The position numbers and the translations under genes are program-made. This document shows positions 51,205 through 60,558 of a stretch of 64,000 nt of DNA, in pieces. The DNA comes from an uncultured Clostridia bacterium (GTDB lineage Bacteria > Bacillota > Clostridia > Oscillospirales > Acutalibacteraceae), in assembly GCA_927362715.1 (NCBI GenBank), contig CAKMIX010000003.1, positions 85,696 to 149,695 of the forward strand. The letters run 5' to 3'. Numbering within the stretch: the first letter of the stretch is position 1; every line of letters starts with the position of its first letter. The notes under the pieces were generated by a model that saw nothing but the letters and a program-made list of their open reading frames with translations, was not told the origin of the DNA and did not search any database.

Positions 51205-52500
51205 TTATTGCGAAACGAGCTCGCCCTCGGCGCAGTCCGCGCCGACCCCTGTAATATGTACATGCACAAGCTCGCCCGCGGTATTCACGCCGCCCGTAAA
51301 GCGCACCGGCGTGTAGTTTGCTGTATAGCCGAAAAACCATCCGCCGCGTGTGCGGCTCTCCGATAACACCTCGACCGTTTTTCCGACCTGCCGGTGCAAA
51401 AAGCCTTGCCGCAGTTCTTCAGCCGTGTTCAGCAGCAGCGCAGCGCGGTGCTCTTTTTCGGCTTTTTCGATCTGGTCGGGAAACTGTGCAGCGCGCGTGC
51501 CGGGCCGCACGGAGTAGGGGAAGACATGGATCTTTTCAAAGCCGATGCGTTTTGCGAACGTCACGCTTTCTGAAAAATCCGTTTCCGTTTCGCCGGGGAA
51601 CCCCACCATCATGTCGGTCGTCAAGGTGCAATCCGGGAAAGCGGCGCGCAGCTTTTCGCAAAGTGCGGCGTACTCTGCAGCGGTATAGTGACGGTTCATA
51701 TGCCGGAGCGTGCGGTCGCATCCGCTTTGCAGGGAAATGTGAAACTGCCCGCAGAGCTTCGGAAGCTTCGCCATGCGTTCGATCAGGTCGTCCGTGATAT
51801 GGTCGGGCTCCAAAGAGCCCAGCCGCACGCGGGCGATTTCTTCGGGGGCGCAGGCGGCTTCGATCGCGTCGGCAAAGCTTTCACCGCTGTCCTTGCCGTA
51901 GGCGGAAAGGTTGATGCCCACGAGCACCAGCTCCCGATAACCCGATCTTGCAAGCGCTTCGCTTTCCCTGCGGATCACTTCAATGGGCTTCGAACGCACC
52001 CTGCCGCGCGCGGTGGGGATGATGCAGTAGGCGCAAAAACGGTCACAGCCGTCCTCGATCTTCAAATTGGCGCGCGTGCGCTCCGAGACTTTTGTGATCG
52101 GTTCTCCGCAAAACGGTTCACCGGTGCGGTGCGGGAGGATGCAGATCTGCCTTGTGCGGGTTTGCAGATAGGCTTTTAAAAGCGGCACAAGCTGTGTGCT
52201 CGTGCGATTGCCGAGCACAACGTCCGCTTGCGTGAGCGTTTCCGTCTTTTCGGGGAACGCCTGCGGCATGCAGCCTGTGAGCACCACGGTACTTTCGGGG
52301 AAATTGCGCTTGAGCTTTCGGACGAGCTGGCGCGTTTTGCGGTCGCTTTCGGCGGTCACAGTACAGGAATTGACCACGAAAACATCCGCCTGCTTATCGT
52401 CCGTTGTCACCGAAAAGCCCTCGCGCAACAGCGCCTGTGTGATCTCTTCGGTTTCGTATTGATTGACCTTGCAGCCAAGTGTATACAGCTTTACGTTCAT
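51205..52500 (-). CDS. mtaB: tRNA t6A37 methylthiotransferase MtaB
   Basis: A 431-residue radical-SAM enzyme that adds a methylthio group to t6A37 in ANN-decoding tRNAs. The N-terminal UPF0004 domain carries LGCKVNQYE, NSCTVT and TGCMPQ, whose three Cys hold one iron-sulfur cluster. The radical-SAM CxxxCxxC is CDRFCAYC, and a C-terminal TRAM domain ends the protein. It begins LYTLGCKVNQ, the MtaB rather than MiaB pattern. Confidence 0.95.
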   Translation of the reverse strand: MNVKLYTLGCKVNQYETEEITQALLREGFSVTTDDKQADVFVVNSCTVTAESDRKTRQLVRKLKRNFPESTVVLTGCMPQAFPEKTETLTQADVVLGNRTSTQLVPLLKAYLQTRTRQICILPHRTGEPFCGEPITKVSERTRANLKIEDGCDRFCAYCIIPTARGRVRSKPIEVIRRESEALARSGYRELVLVGINLSAYGKDSGESFADAIEAACAPEEIARVRLGSLEPDHITDDLIERMAKLPKLCGQFHISLQSGCDRTLRHMNRHYTAAEYAALCEKLRAAFPDCTLTTDMMVGFPGETETDFSESVTFAKRIGFEKIHVFPYSVRPGTRAAQFPDQIEKAEKEHRAALLLNTAEELRQGFLHRQVGKTVEVLSESRTRGGWFFGYTANYTPVRFTGGVNTAGELVHVHITGVGADCAEGELVSQ

Positions 52501-52577
52501 TTGGTTTCCTCTGTGATTTCCTGCAATTTACCTGTATAGCCTTGGCGCCCGGCGGCAAAGCTATATGCGGTGATGAG

Positions 52578-52970
52578 ATGAAACGGATCCGGGAATTCTT
52601 TTGCGTCTATTCGTTCGGCGCCGTCGTGTATTGTTTGATCGAGGTCCTGTTCCGCGGCTTTACGCATTGGAGCATGGGGCTGACGGGCGGCGCGGCACTT
52701 TTGGGGATCTATTGCGTCAACGAAAAATACAAGCATGTCTCTATATTTAAGCGGTGCTTGATGGGCTGCGGGATCATCACGGGGCTCGAGCTTTTGGTCG
52801 GCTTGCTGGTCAACAAGCTGTTCCACTGGCACGTGTGGGACTACAGCGCCCGCCCGCTTAATTTGTTCGGGCAGATCTGCCCGCTCTTTTCGCTGTGTTG
52901 GTTTTTGCTGTCCTTTCCCGCATGCATGCTGTGCAAGCTTTTGAAAAAGCAATTTGGCTTCACGCGGTAG
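52578..52970 (+). CDS. CmpB-family (PF06541-type) membrane protein
   Basis: A 130-residue protein with four hydrophobic helices and family motifs RGFTHWSMGLTGGAALL and WDYSARPLNLFGQICP. The family is labelled putative ABC transporter permease but its function is unproven. The start is ATG 52578. Its stop is two bases from the convergent esterase stop. Confidence 0.82.
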   Translation: MKRIREFFCVYSFGAVVYCLIEVLFRGFTHWSMGLTGGAALLGIYCVNEKYKHVSIFKRCLMGCGIITGLELLVGLLVNKLFHWHVWDYSARPLNLFGQICPLFSLCWFLLSFPACMLCKLLKKQFGFTR

Positions 52971-52972
52971 CG

Positions 52973-53755
52973 TTACGCTTCCCCCATGCTGCGCTGTAAA
53001 AACGAGAACGCTTGCTCGAGCCACCCTTCGGCGTCTTTTCCCTCGGCTAAACCGATACCGTGCCCGCCTGTAGGGTACAAATGCAGTTCATGGGCAACGC
53101 CGTGTTGTTCGAGCGCGTCGGCAAGCATCTGGCTGTTGCGGTAATCTACAGATTGGTCGTCTTGATTATGCCATAAGAAGGTCGGCGGGTATTCGGCGGA
53201 AACAAGTTGCTCGACGGATGCCGCCGCCTGCTCCTTTTTACCCGAAAACAGTCCCAAAAGCCGACGGCGCGAAAGCGCGTGCGTGAGCTTCCCCATGGTG
53301 ATCACGGGGTAAGAAAGCACCAGTGCGGCAGGACGCAGGGGATAGTCCTCTCCCTCGTATTTGCGTGCAAACAGCTTGTACTGCGCGCCGAAATATGCCG
53401 CCAAATGGCCGCCTGCGGAAGAGCCGAGCAGGGCGATCCTGTTTTCTTCTACGCCGAACTCGTCCGCGCGGCTTTGCAAAAACTGCATCGCACGGGCAAC
53501 ATCAAGCATGGGGGCAGGGTAGCGTGCGGCGGCACCGACGCGGTACCACAGCACAAAGGCGTTATAGCCGTGCGCTTGCAGCGCCTCGGCAATGGGCTTA
53601 CCCTCGTTTGAGTCGGAGATCATATTATACGCTCCGCCGGGCAGGATCAGCACGGACGGCGCGTTTTTCCCAACGGTATAGGCGTCTAAGCGCACCTTTT
53701 TCCGCGCAGGTTCTGCACGGCATTCGATTTTGTCATACAAATCATAGGTCTGCAA
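52973..53755 (-). CDS. Alpha/beta hydrolase, carbohydrate-esterase-like
   Basis: A 260-residue cytoplasmic hydrolase of the BD-FAE/acetyl-xylan-esterase type: oxyanion motif LPGGAY, nucleophile GSSAGGH, Asp in HNQDDQSVDY and His in GGHGIG. AAGGAGG precedes TTG 53755. It probably removes acetyl or similar groups from plant oligosaccharides, which fits the other glycan genes here. Confidence 0.85.
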   Translation of the reverse strand: MQTYDLYDKIECRAEPARKKVRLDAYTVGKNAPSVLILPGGAYNMISDSNEGKPIAEALQAHGYNAFVLWYRVGAAARYPAPMLDVARAMQFLQSRADEFGVEENRIALLGSSAGGHLAAYFGAQYKLFARKYEGEDYPLRPAALVLSYPVITMGKLTHALSRRRLLGLFSGKKEQAAASVEQLVSAEYPPTFLWHNQDDQSVDYRNSQMLADALEQHGVAHELHLYPTGGHGIGLAEGKDAEGWLEQAFSFLQRSMGEA

Positions 53756-53840
53756 AGCGGTAGTGCCTCCTTATCTTTTGCGAAACATTCAGCGGTATCA
53801 TACCACAAAATACGAAAAACAACAAGGCGCACAAAAGAAA

Positions 53841-53876
53841 AGCCGTGCGGGGCTCAAAACAGAGCCCTGCACGGCT
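53841..53876 (-). terminator. Terminator of the MacA/FtsX operon
   Basis: A 15-bp stem (53841-53855 with 53862-53876, one G-U pair); the minus strand continues TTTTCTTTTGT. Confidence 0.85.
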
Positions 53877-53890
53877 GGATTCGATTGGTT

Positions 53891-55132
53891 TTATTCGCGC
53901 CGCAGCGCCTCGATGGGCGGCATTTTGGCGGCGCGCCGGGCGGGATACACACCGAAGATTACGCCGATCGCCGTCGAAAAGCCGATGGCAAGGGCTACGG
54001 TGGAAAATTTCACCGCCAGAGGGACGTTCATCAGGTACGAAACGAGCGCCGCGCCGAATACGCCGAGCAACAGTCCGATCAGCCCGCCGATTAAGCACAG
54101 GATGATCGATTCCGTCAGGAATTGGAACAGGATCGTCGAGGTCTTTGCGCCCAAAGCCTTTCGAATGCCGATCTCACGCGTGCGTTCGGTGATGGAGACG
54201 AGCATGATGTTCATCACGCCGATACCGCCGACGAGCAGTGAAATGGCGCTGACCGCCGCGATGAAGATCGTAAAGACGTTGATGACCGTGTCTAAAAGGT
54301 CGATGTAGGTCGCCATGTTTGTGACCGTATAGCAGTCACGCTCATAGTTGTTGTGCCGTGCGCGCAGACAGTTGAGCGCTGCGTTGCCCGCACCTTCCAA
54401 GTCGTTTTCGTCCGCCGCCATGATGTAGACGGTATCGAATCGATCCGCCGACCCTGTGATCTGGGTGGAAAGCGTAGAGGGTACCATCAGCATACCGCTG
54501 CTCATCTGCCCGCCGCCGAAGGATTCCATCGTGCTCATCAGCTCCTCGGAATCGATCCCGAATGAGCTTGCCATATCCGTTACACCGATGATCCGGATCC
54601 GCGTGACAATGTTATTATAAGTAAAGTTTACATATTCGTCGACTACATCTGCCCGCCCGAACAGCTGCCGCGCGGAGGTGGCGTCGATCACACCGACCGC
54701 TCTGCCCGCGTCAAACTCCGCCTGTGTGAAATAGCGCCCGTATACGCAGTCGCCGCTCGTAAGGTAGCGCAGATCCGTGTTCCCGCCGAGCAGGATGCCG
54801 ATCGCGTCCGTGTTATCCGTGGACATGGAACCCATGGTCATCACATAGGGTGAAATGTATTCCACCGTGTCAAGCTCTTTGATCGCGGCAATATCCTCTG
54901 TGGTAATGTAGTCCGAGGACTGTGCTTCCGTGGCGTTGACCATAATTGAAATGGCGCTGCTGCCCATTTCGCGGATCATGCCGATGATGTAATCGCGCCC
55001 GCCGTTACCGACTGTGATGACCGCAATGACCGATGCCACGCCGATGATGATGCCCAGCATCGTCAAAAGCGAGCGCATAAGGTTTGTGCGGATACTGAAA
55101 ATGGCGATGCGTATGTTTTCCCGAATATTCAA
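53891..55132 (-). CDS. MacB/FtsX-type ABC permease without ATPase domain
   Basis: A 413-residue permease: an N-terminal helix (LLTMLGIIIGVASVIAVITVG), a MacB-like periplasmic-type domain of about 220 residues, then three helices with the family motif GGIGVMNIMLVSITERTREIGIRKALGA. It starts at TTG 55132, 12 bases after the MacA-like stop. The cognate ATPase, usually the gene between these two, is missing here and must be supplied from elsewhere if the system works. Confidence 0.88.
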   Translation of the reverse strand: MNIRENIRIAIFSIRTNLMRSLLTMLGIIIGVASVIAVITVGNGGRDYIIGMIREMGSSAISIMVNATEAQSSDYITTEDIAAIKELDTVEYISPYVMTMGSMSTDNTDAIGILLGGNTDLRYLTSGDCVYGRYFTQAEFDAGRAVGVIDATSARQLFGRADVVDEYVNFTYNNIVTRIRIIGVTDMASSFGIDSEELMSTMESFGGGQMSSGMLMVPSTLSTQITGSADRFDTVYIMAADENDLEGAGNAALNCLRARHNNYERDCYTVTNMATYIDLLDTVINVFTIFIAAVSAISLLVGGIGVMNIMLVSITERTREIGIRKALGAKTSTILFQFLTESIILCLIGGLIGLLLGVFGAALVSYLMNVPLAVKFSTVALAIGFSTAIGVIFGVYPARRAAKMPPIEALRRE

Positions 55133-55144
55133 AGCATCACCGCC

Positions 55145-56722
55145 TCAAGACTCTACGCTGATCTCGTCGCCGTCCAACAATGCCGCCTTGGGATTGAGAA
55201 CGACCTGTTCGCCGTCGCTCAGCCCGTCAAGCACCTGATAAGCGTCGTCGGAGGCAAGCCCCAGTGTTACCGAGCGTTTGGATACGGTGCGTTCTTCAGG
55301 GTCATAAACAAACACATAATTCTCGCCGTCCTCGGTCGTAACCGCCGCCACAGGCAGAACCAGCACGTTTTCGAGCCGTTCCGTATTGATGCTCACATCC
55401 ACATCGAAGCCGATGACGACGCTTTCGTCTGGTTCCATGATGCGCACCTGTACGGGCGCGCTGTTGGTTGTGGAGGCGGCGCCGCCGCCTGTCAGCGACG
55501 AGGTGATCGAGCTGATATCCAGCCCGGAAGAGGCGGTCGCCGTTGCGCTCACATAGCTGACTGTCGCCGCATATTCCTTGTCGAGCGACGTCACCGTTGC
55601 CGCCTGTCCGACATCGAGCTTCGGCAGGTCGTATTTCCCGACGGTGAAGCTTACATACAGCGCGCCGTATTCCTCTACCACGATCCCCGTCCCGACCGAG
55701 GTGTCCGCGCCGCCGGTTGCGGAAAGAAGATCGGACAGCGCGCTCATCACGTCCGTGTTGCCCGACGCCATGGAAAGCAGGGCGGAAAGATCGGTCGTAC
55801 CGCTTTTGCTCTCGGCGGGTGTAAAGACTTCGCCTGCCGTCAGGTTGACTTCGGTGACGATGCCGTCCGCCGCAGCGACCCAGCCGGTGCGCAAGGATTC
55901 CACCAGGCTGTTAAAAGAATCATAATCCGCTTTTTTTGCATCCATAACGGATTTGTAAAGCGTAGCAAGGGTGTCGTCCGTCTGCGCTTTGTAAACCGTC
56001 TGCTGCGTTTCCAGCGAGGTCAGCTGCGCCTGCTTTTGCGCAAGCTCGACCCGTTTGGCGGCAACGGAATTTTCAATCGAATCCTTGATCGCAGATGCAT
56101 TGCTGCCGGAGGAGAGCAGTTCGGCAAGGCTTTTCAGCTGTTCCTCGGTAAAGCCGCCCTGTTCGCGAAGCGCGGCGAGCAGCTGCTCGAGTGCCGCCGT
56201 ATCGATGCTGCCGGAATCGGGAAGCATGCTGCCTGTGTGCTCTGCGGCTTCGATCTCCGATTCGAGCTGCGCGATCTCCGATTCCAGTGTCGGGATCTGT
56301 GCCGAGACCGTGCTCAAATTATTTTCGGCGGCGGCTACGGAAGCAGCCGCTTCATCATAAGTGGCTTTTGCCTTGTCGTAAGCGGATTTGTAAGCAGTCA
56401 GTTCATCCTGCAGCGTAGAAACGTCAAAGGTCGCAAGCTGCTGCCCGGCGGAAACGCGGTCGCCTACCTCCACCGAAACGGTCAGGACCTGTACGCCGGA
56501 AGCGGCAGTAAAGGTCTCCGTGTTGCCGGATTCCACCGTACCCTGTGTTTGAAAGGTCGATTGAATATCGCCCATTTCGACGGTCGCAACCTGATAGGCG
56601 GGCAGTTCCTCGGGACGAAACATCGAATACAGTACAGTCCCCAGGAGCGCCGCCAGCACAATGACGCTGACCGCCGTAAAGGCTTTCCGCTTTTTAGACC
56701 AATTCCTTGTTCGTTTCAACAA
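55145..56722 (-). CDS. MacA/HlyD-like membrane fusion protein
   Basis: A 525-residue adaptor: anchor helix (AFTAVSVIVLAALLGTVLY), a biotinyl-lipoyl-like hybrid (GDRVSAGQQLATFDVS), a long Ala/Glu-rich coiled coil with interruptions, and beta-barrel and C-terminal domains with VLPVAAVTTEDGENYVFV. In Gram-positive bacteria it links a MacB-like permease to the envelope. First gene of the pair, starting at TTG 56722. Confidence 0.88.
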   Translation of the reverse strand: MLKRTRNWSKKRKAFTAVSVIVLAALLGTVLYSMFRPEELPAYQVATVEMGDIQSTFQTQGTVESGNTETFTAASGVQVLTVSVEVGDRVSAGQQLATFDVSTLQDELTAYKSAYDKAKATYDEAAASVAAAENNLSTVSAQIPTLESEIAQLESEIEAAEHTGSMLPDSGSIDTAALEQLLAALREQGGFTEEQLKSLAELLSSGSNASAIKDSIENSVAAKRVELAQKQAQLTSLETQQTVYKAQTDDTLATLYKSVMDAKKADYDSFNSLVESLRTGWVAAADGIVTEVNLTAGEVFTPAESKSGTTDLSALLSMASGNTDVMSALSDLLSATGGADTSVGTGIVVEEYGALYVSFTVGKYDLPKLDVGQAATVTSLDKEYAATVSYVSATATASSGLDISSITSSLTGGGAASTTNSAPVQVRIMEPDESVVIGFDVDVSINTERLENVLVLPVAAVTTEDGENYVFVYDPEERTVSKRSVTLGLASDDAYQVLDGLSDGEQVVLNPKAALLDGDEISVES

Positions 56723-56894
56723 ACATCACCGCTTTCAAAAAGTTGGGGATCCAACAGAGGAGATTTTTTGCAAAACTCAGTTCAAAGCAGGATCTACAAA
56801 AGATAATCAACAACATTCTATAATATTCCGCCTGCGTTTGCCATATATTTTTGTAAAGAAAATGTGAATAAAACTTGAACGGGAGGATAAAAAT

Positions 56895-57422
56895 TTGCAA
56901 GAACGCAAAGGACTTGCCGTGTTGCTGGCGGTGCTCGTTGTGCTGCTCGCCTCATGCACACGACAGCGCAATATGGATGCGGCGGAATTCTGCCGCCGCT
57001 TCAATGCACTGCAGAACGCAGAAACGCTCACATCGGACATGTTTTTCAAAGAGACGGCGGAGGCTTCGGGCACATACGATTGCAACTTCACCTTTGCCGA
57101 GGGGCATACGGCGCTTTTAACGCTCACCGCCCGCGACGACGGTACGATCACGGCTTTGCAGCTGACCTGCATCCCGCAGGGGGAGGCGTCGTATACCGCA
57201 GAGACGTTTTCGGCACTGTATACCTGCTTTGTGCGTCTTGTATGCGTCCTTGCCGTGTGCGACACGGAAAACGACGCGCTGGATCTTGTGCACACGGCAG
57301 GTATCGCCGAAGACCGCCTTGCCTTTGCGGACAGCGGCTACACGGGCGAGACCGACGGGTTTACATACGCGCTGTTTTCGGGCACGCAGTACCTTTCCTT
57401 ATTCTGCAGCCGCACGCGGTAA
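56895..57422 (+). CDS. Small lipoprotein of unknown function
   Basis: A 175-residue exported protein with the signal AVLLAVLVVLLASC, whose Cys is the lipobox residue, then a mixed alpha/beta domain (CNFTFAEGHTALLTLTARDDGTITALQL). GGGAGG precedes TTG 56895. Its last 24 bases overlap the end of the convergent patatin gene. No family recognised. Confidence 0.7.
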   Translation: MQERKGLAVLLAVLVVLLASCTRQRNMDAAEFCRRFNALQNAETLTSDMFFKETAEASGTYDCNFTFAEGHTALLTLTARDDGTITALQLTCIPQGEASYTAETFSALYTCFVRLVCVLAVCDTENDALDLVHTAGIAEDRLAFADSGYTGETDGFTYALFSGTQYLSLFCSRTR

Positions 57423-58544
57423 ACGCCGTTTGCGGCTTTCGGCAAACTGCTCGAGCGCCGCGCGCGCCAAGGGGAACGGCTCCTTTTTCGCGGGGCGGCG
57501 GATCTTGCGGACAAGCTCTTCGGGCGCGCGGTCCAAAATCGGCTGCGCGACCTTTAAGATCGAAGAGGTCAGCCCTTCGTGCGGTTCCTCGGGCGGCTCC
57601 GGCGCGTTCGCGGCGGCAAGCAGGGACGCCATGAATTTGCGGTGCGAATACACCTCCAGCCGTTCCACGCCGCACTGCGCTGCAAGTTTTTCAAGCTCTA
57701 CGCACGCTTTGTAGCCGTATGTATCCTGCATTTTTGCATATTCCCGCGGGCGGAAATAATACGCCTGCCCGCACAGCTTTCCAAACGCCTTGCGCGCGTC
57801 AAGATAGCCCATCTTCATACGCATTTCATTCATGCTCGTGTCGAATTCAAAGGATTCGCCGAGCTCTTTCGGATCGTTCGGGCGGATATACACGACCTCG
57901 GCGCAGGAAAGATCCGTTCTGTGCCCCATGCCCTTCATGCTGGAAATATCCACCACGACGAAGCGGTTGTAGCCGCGTTCGCGCAAAAGCCCGATGGGCG
58001 CATTGTCGTAAACGCCGCCGTCAAGATACCGCGCGCCGTCGGGGCTTTGTGTGTGCAGTCCCGGAAAGCGTGCCGACAGCATCAGGTAGTCGATCAAAAG
58101 TCCTTCGTCGATCTCGTCGAGGAAAATTTCCACGGGTTTCCACGAGGACACCTGAAAGGTCACAAGTCCCAGCGGGATGCCGGAATCGCGCACCTTTTTC
58201 TCATCGATGTATTCCGCGATCAGATTGCGCGCAGGCGTTACGTCTACGCCGCCGTTTTTGACCATCTCGCGAAAGATCTGCGGGAGGTTGGAAAAGCTGA
58301 ACAGGTTGTCGGGCTCCTTGAGTTCCGTCTCAATATGGATGCCGTCTTTGACTTCCGCACGGTTCCAAAGCTCTACCGCGCGGTCAAAATCCCCCTGGGC
58401 GATGAGCGCGCCGTTGATCGCCCCGATGGAAACGCCCGTGATGGCGTCAAACGTTACGCCGAGCTCGCGCATGGCTTTCCATGCGCCGATCTGATAGGCG
58501 CCTTTTGCGCCGCCGCCTGCCAAAACCAGACCGTACGATTTCAT
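57399..58544 (-). CDS. Patatin-like phospholipase
   Basis: A 381-residue cytoplasmic or membrane-associated lipid acyl hydrolase. The family signatures are the oxyanion loop GGGAKGAYQIG, nucleophile GVSIGAING and the catalytic Asp in LDGGVYDNAP. ATG 58544 has GAGAGG upstream; the longer open frame starts in antisense-like sequence. It is the last gene of a unit with PHP phosphatase, ispE and a small membrane protein, and its tail overlaps a convergent lipoprotein gene. Confidence 0.92.
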   Translation of the reverse strand: MKSYGLVLAGGGAKGAYQIGAWKAMRELGVTFDAITGVSIGAINGALIAQGDFDRAVELWNRAEVKDGIHIETELKEPDNLFSFSNLPQIFREMVKNGGVDVTPARNLIAEYIDEKKVRDSGIPLGLVTFQVSSWKPVEIFLDEIDEGLLIDYLMLSARFPGLHTQSPDGARYLDGGVYDNAPIGLLRERGYNRFVVVDISSMKGMGHRTDLSCAEVVYIRPNDPKELGESFEFDTSMNEMRMKMGYLDARKAFGKLCGQAYYFRPREYAKMQDTYGYKACVELEKLAAQCGVERLEVYSHRKFMASLLAAANAPEPPEEPHEGLTSSILKVAQPILDRAPEELVRKIRRPAKKEPFPLARAALEQFAESRKRRLPRAAAE

Positions 58545-58549
58545 AGCAT

Positions 58550-58708
58550 TCACCTCTCCAAATACATATGTAAGGGCGCGGGCTGTGTGAACTCGGGCGG
58601 CAGTGTGTGCATTTGCACGCGGTTGTCGGAAAATATCCAAATGAGCAGCAGCACGGCCAGAATTAAAAGTGCCGCTGCAAGGAGCGCCGCCGCGAACCGA
58701 TTTTTCAT
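58550..58708 (-). CDS. 52-residue membrane peptide coupled to ispE
   Basis: The frame starts at ATG 58708 in an ATGA overlap with the ispE stop and ends five bases before the patatin start. It encodes one hydrophobic helix (AAALLAAALLILAVLLLIWIF-like, residues 5-26) and a short polar tail. The tight packing in an operon argues for a real gene. Function unknown. Confidence 0.6.
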   Translation of the reverse strand: MKNRFAAALLAAALLILAVLLLIWIFSDNRVQMHTLPPEFTQPAPLHMYLER

Positions 58709-59574
58709 TTTGCCAATACCTCGACCCCGTACGAAACGGGCTTGCAAAGGTGCACATCGGAAAACCGATCTTGCAGCCGTAAAGCGCAGCGCTTTGCATC
58801 CGTTTCCCTTGCAAACAGCCCGAACACGGTCGGGCCGCTGCCGCTCATAAGCGCAAGGGACGCCCCGCATTCGCGCATGATACCCTTGATGTACGGGCGC
58901 TGCGGGACTTCGATGACCTGCTCGAACACATTGCCCGCCTTTTCGCATAATAGCGGAAAATCCCCGTTGTGCACGGCGTACAGCATGGCGTTTTTATCCA
59001 AATGCCGTAGATGCGGCGCTTCATCGATTTTTTGATAGGCATTTTTGGTAGACACGTCCATATCGGGCTTGCAAAGCACGACAAAGCAATCCGAAAGCGG
59101 GCGCAGCGGTGCGATCACACCACCCTTATCCATGCAAAGCGCCGTGCCGCCGGTCAGTGCGAAGGGCACGTCCGCCCCAATGCGCTCGCCAAGCGTCAAA
59201 AGCGTACACCGGTCAAGCTCGGGCGCAAACATTTCCCGCAGGCAGTAAAGCGTACCCGCCGCGTCGGCACTGCCGCCGGCAAGCCCCGCCGCCATGGGGA
59301 TGCGTTTTTCGATGCCGATGCGCACGCCTGGATTTTCAACGCCGGTTTTCTCAAAAAACAGCTTTGCCGCCTTATATACGATGTTGCTTTCCCCGGCGGG
59401 CACGCGGCTGTCTCCGGCTTCGACTTCAATGCCGCCCCTGTCCGTTTTTTCCACGCAGACCGTGTCGAAACAGCTCACGGACTGCATCACCATAAACAGG
59501 CTGTGGTAGCCGTCAGGCAGCGTGCCGAGCACGTCGAGCATTAAATTGATCTTTGCGGCAGCTTTAACTTTCAT
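58705..59574 (-). CDS. ispE: 4-diphosphocytidyl-2-C-methyl-D-erythritol kinase
   Basis: A 289-residue GHMP kinase of the MEP isoprenoid pathway. It has AAAKINLMLDVLG and GYHSLFMVMQ at the N terminus, the ATP loop IPMAAGLAGGSADAAG and the C-terminal MSGSGPTVFGLF. The start ATG 59574 gives the conserved beginning. It shares an operon with a PHP phosphatase and patatin. Confidence 0.96.
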   Translation of the reverse strand: MKVKAAAKINLMLDVLGTLPDGYHSLFMVMQSVSCFDTVCVEKTDRGGIEVEAGDSRVPAGESNIVYKAAKLFFEKTGVENPGVRIGIEKRIPMAAGLAGGSADAAGTLYCLREMFAPELDRCTLLTLGERIGADVPFALTGGTALCMDKGGVIAPLRPLSDCFVVLCKPDMDVSTKNAYQKIDEAPHLRHLDKNAMLYAVHNGDFPLLCEKAGNVFEQVIEVPQRPYIKGIMRECGASLALMSGSGPTVFGLFARETDAKRCALRLQDRFSDVHLCKPVSYGVEVLAK

Positions 59575-59595
59575 GGAAGTACCTTTCCTGCTTTC

Positions 59596-60426
59596 TTATT
59601 CGATCGGCATTTGCAGGGGCGTTCTCTGCTGGAAAAAAGTTAACTCGGAAAAGCCTGCTGCGCGCATCGCGTCGTAGGCTTCTGTAAGCCCCGCGCCGAT
59701 GTGCTCGGCATAATGCGCATCTGAGCCGTAGGTGACATATTTGCCGCCCAATTCCCGAAAACGTTTGACCGTTTCAAATTCGGGGGAGAGCTTCCCGATG
59801 GGCTGCCGAAGCCCCGCCGTGTTGATCTCCAGCGCCTTTTGCAGCTGGGCGGTGCGCAGCAAAATTTCATCGACCTGCTGTTTGTAATCCGCCAGATCTA
59901 CCGTGATGCCGGACTTCGCGTAAAAATAGCGAAGCGGATAGGTCAAATGCGCCAGAACGTCAAAATTGCCCCATTCGAGCATCTGCAAGATCTCGTCAAA
60001 ATACTCGGTCAAAATGCTGTGTACTTCGTCGGGATCAAAGCTTTCCATAAAATAAAAATCCTGTCTGCCGCGCAGGTTGTGCACCGAACCGATGACCACG
60101 TCATACGGACGGGCGCTCAAAATCTCTTCCGCAGTTTTTACATCATAATGCGGCTGCCCAAGCTCGATGCCGCGCAGCACCAGTACCTTGCCGCGAAAGG
60201 CGGACTGCGCCATGGTCGCCTCCATAAACGCCGCCTGTACGCGCTTGTCAAAATGCTCGGCGCGGTATACGTCCGTTTCACAGTGATCGGTCAGCGCAAT
60301 GGCGCGCATACCCTCAAATTCCGCCTGCTCGCACAAAAACATGGCGGAGTGGTTGCCGTCCGGGGAGTTGTCGGTATGCACATGCAGATCAAGCTTTCTC
60401 TGATACACAGTCTCACACGCTTCCAA
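59596..60426 (-). CDS. PHP-domain phosphatase (histidinol-phosphatase type)
   Basis: A 276-residue metal-dependent phosphatase: DLHVHTDNSPDG supplies the first His pair, LTDHCETD the next, then VIGSVH, HLTYPLRYF and YGSDAHYAEHIG close the site. It resembles HisK-type enzymes but no histidine genes are nearby, so it may act on another phosphate ester. The start is uncertain: TTG 60426 or GTG 60408, neither with a strong ribosome site. First gene of the ispE-patatin unit. Confidence 0.85.
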   Translation of the reverse strand: MEACETVYQRKLDLHVHTDNSPDGNHSAMFLCEQAEFEGMRAIALTDHCETDVYRAEHFDKRVQAAFMEATMAQSAFRGKVLVLRGIELGQPHYDVKTAEEILSARPYDVVIGSVHNLRGRQDFYFMESFDPDEVHSILTEYFDEILQMLEWGNFDVLAHLTYPLRYFYAKSGITVDLADYKQQVDEILLRTAQLQKALEINTAGLRQPIGKLSPEFETVKRFRELGGKYVTYGSDAHYAEHIGAGLTEAYDAMRAAGFSELTFFQQRTPLQMPIE

Positions 60427-60558
60427 TCAAAAATTTACAAGTCTATCATAGCATATTTTCGCGCGCACGCCTATCTTTTTTTGAAAAAAATCAAAAACGC
60501 CCTGTCCAAACCGCCAAAAGTATGGTAATATGGTAAAAAACTTTTCGGAGGGCAGCTT

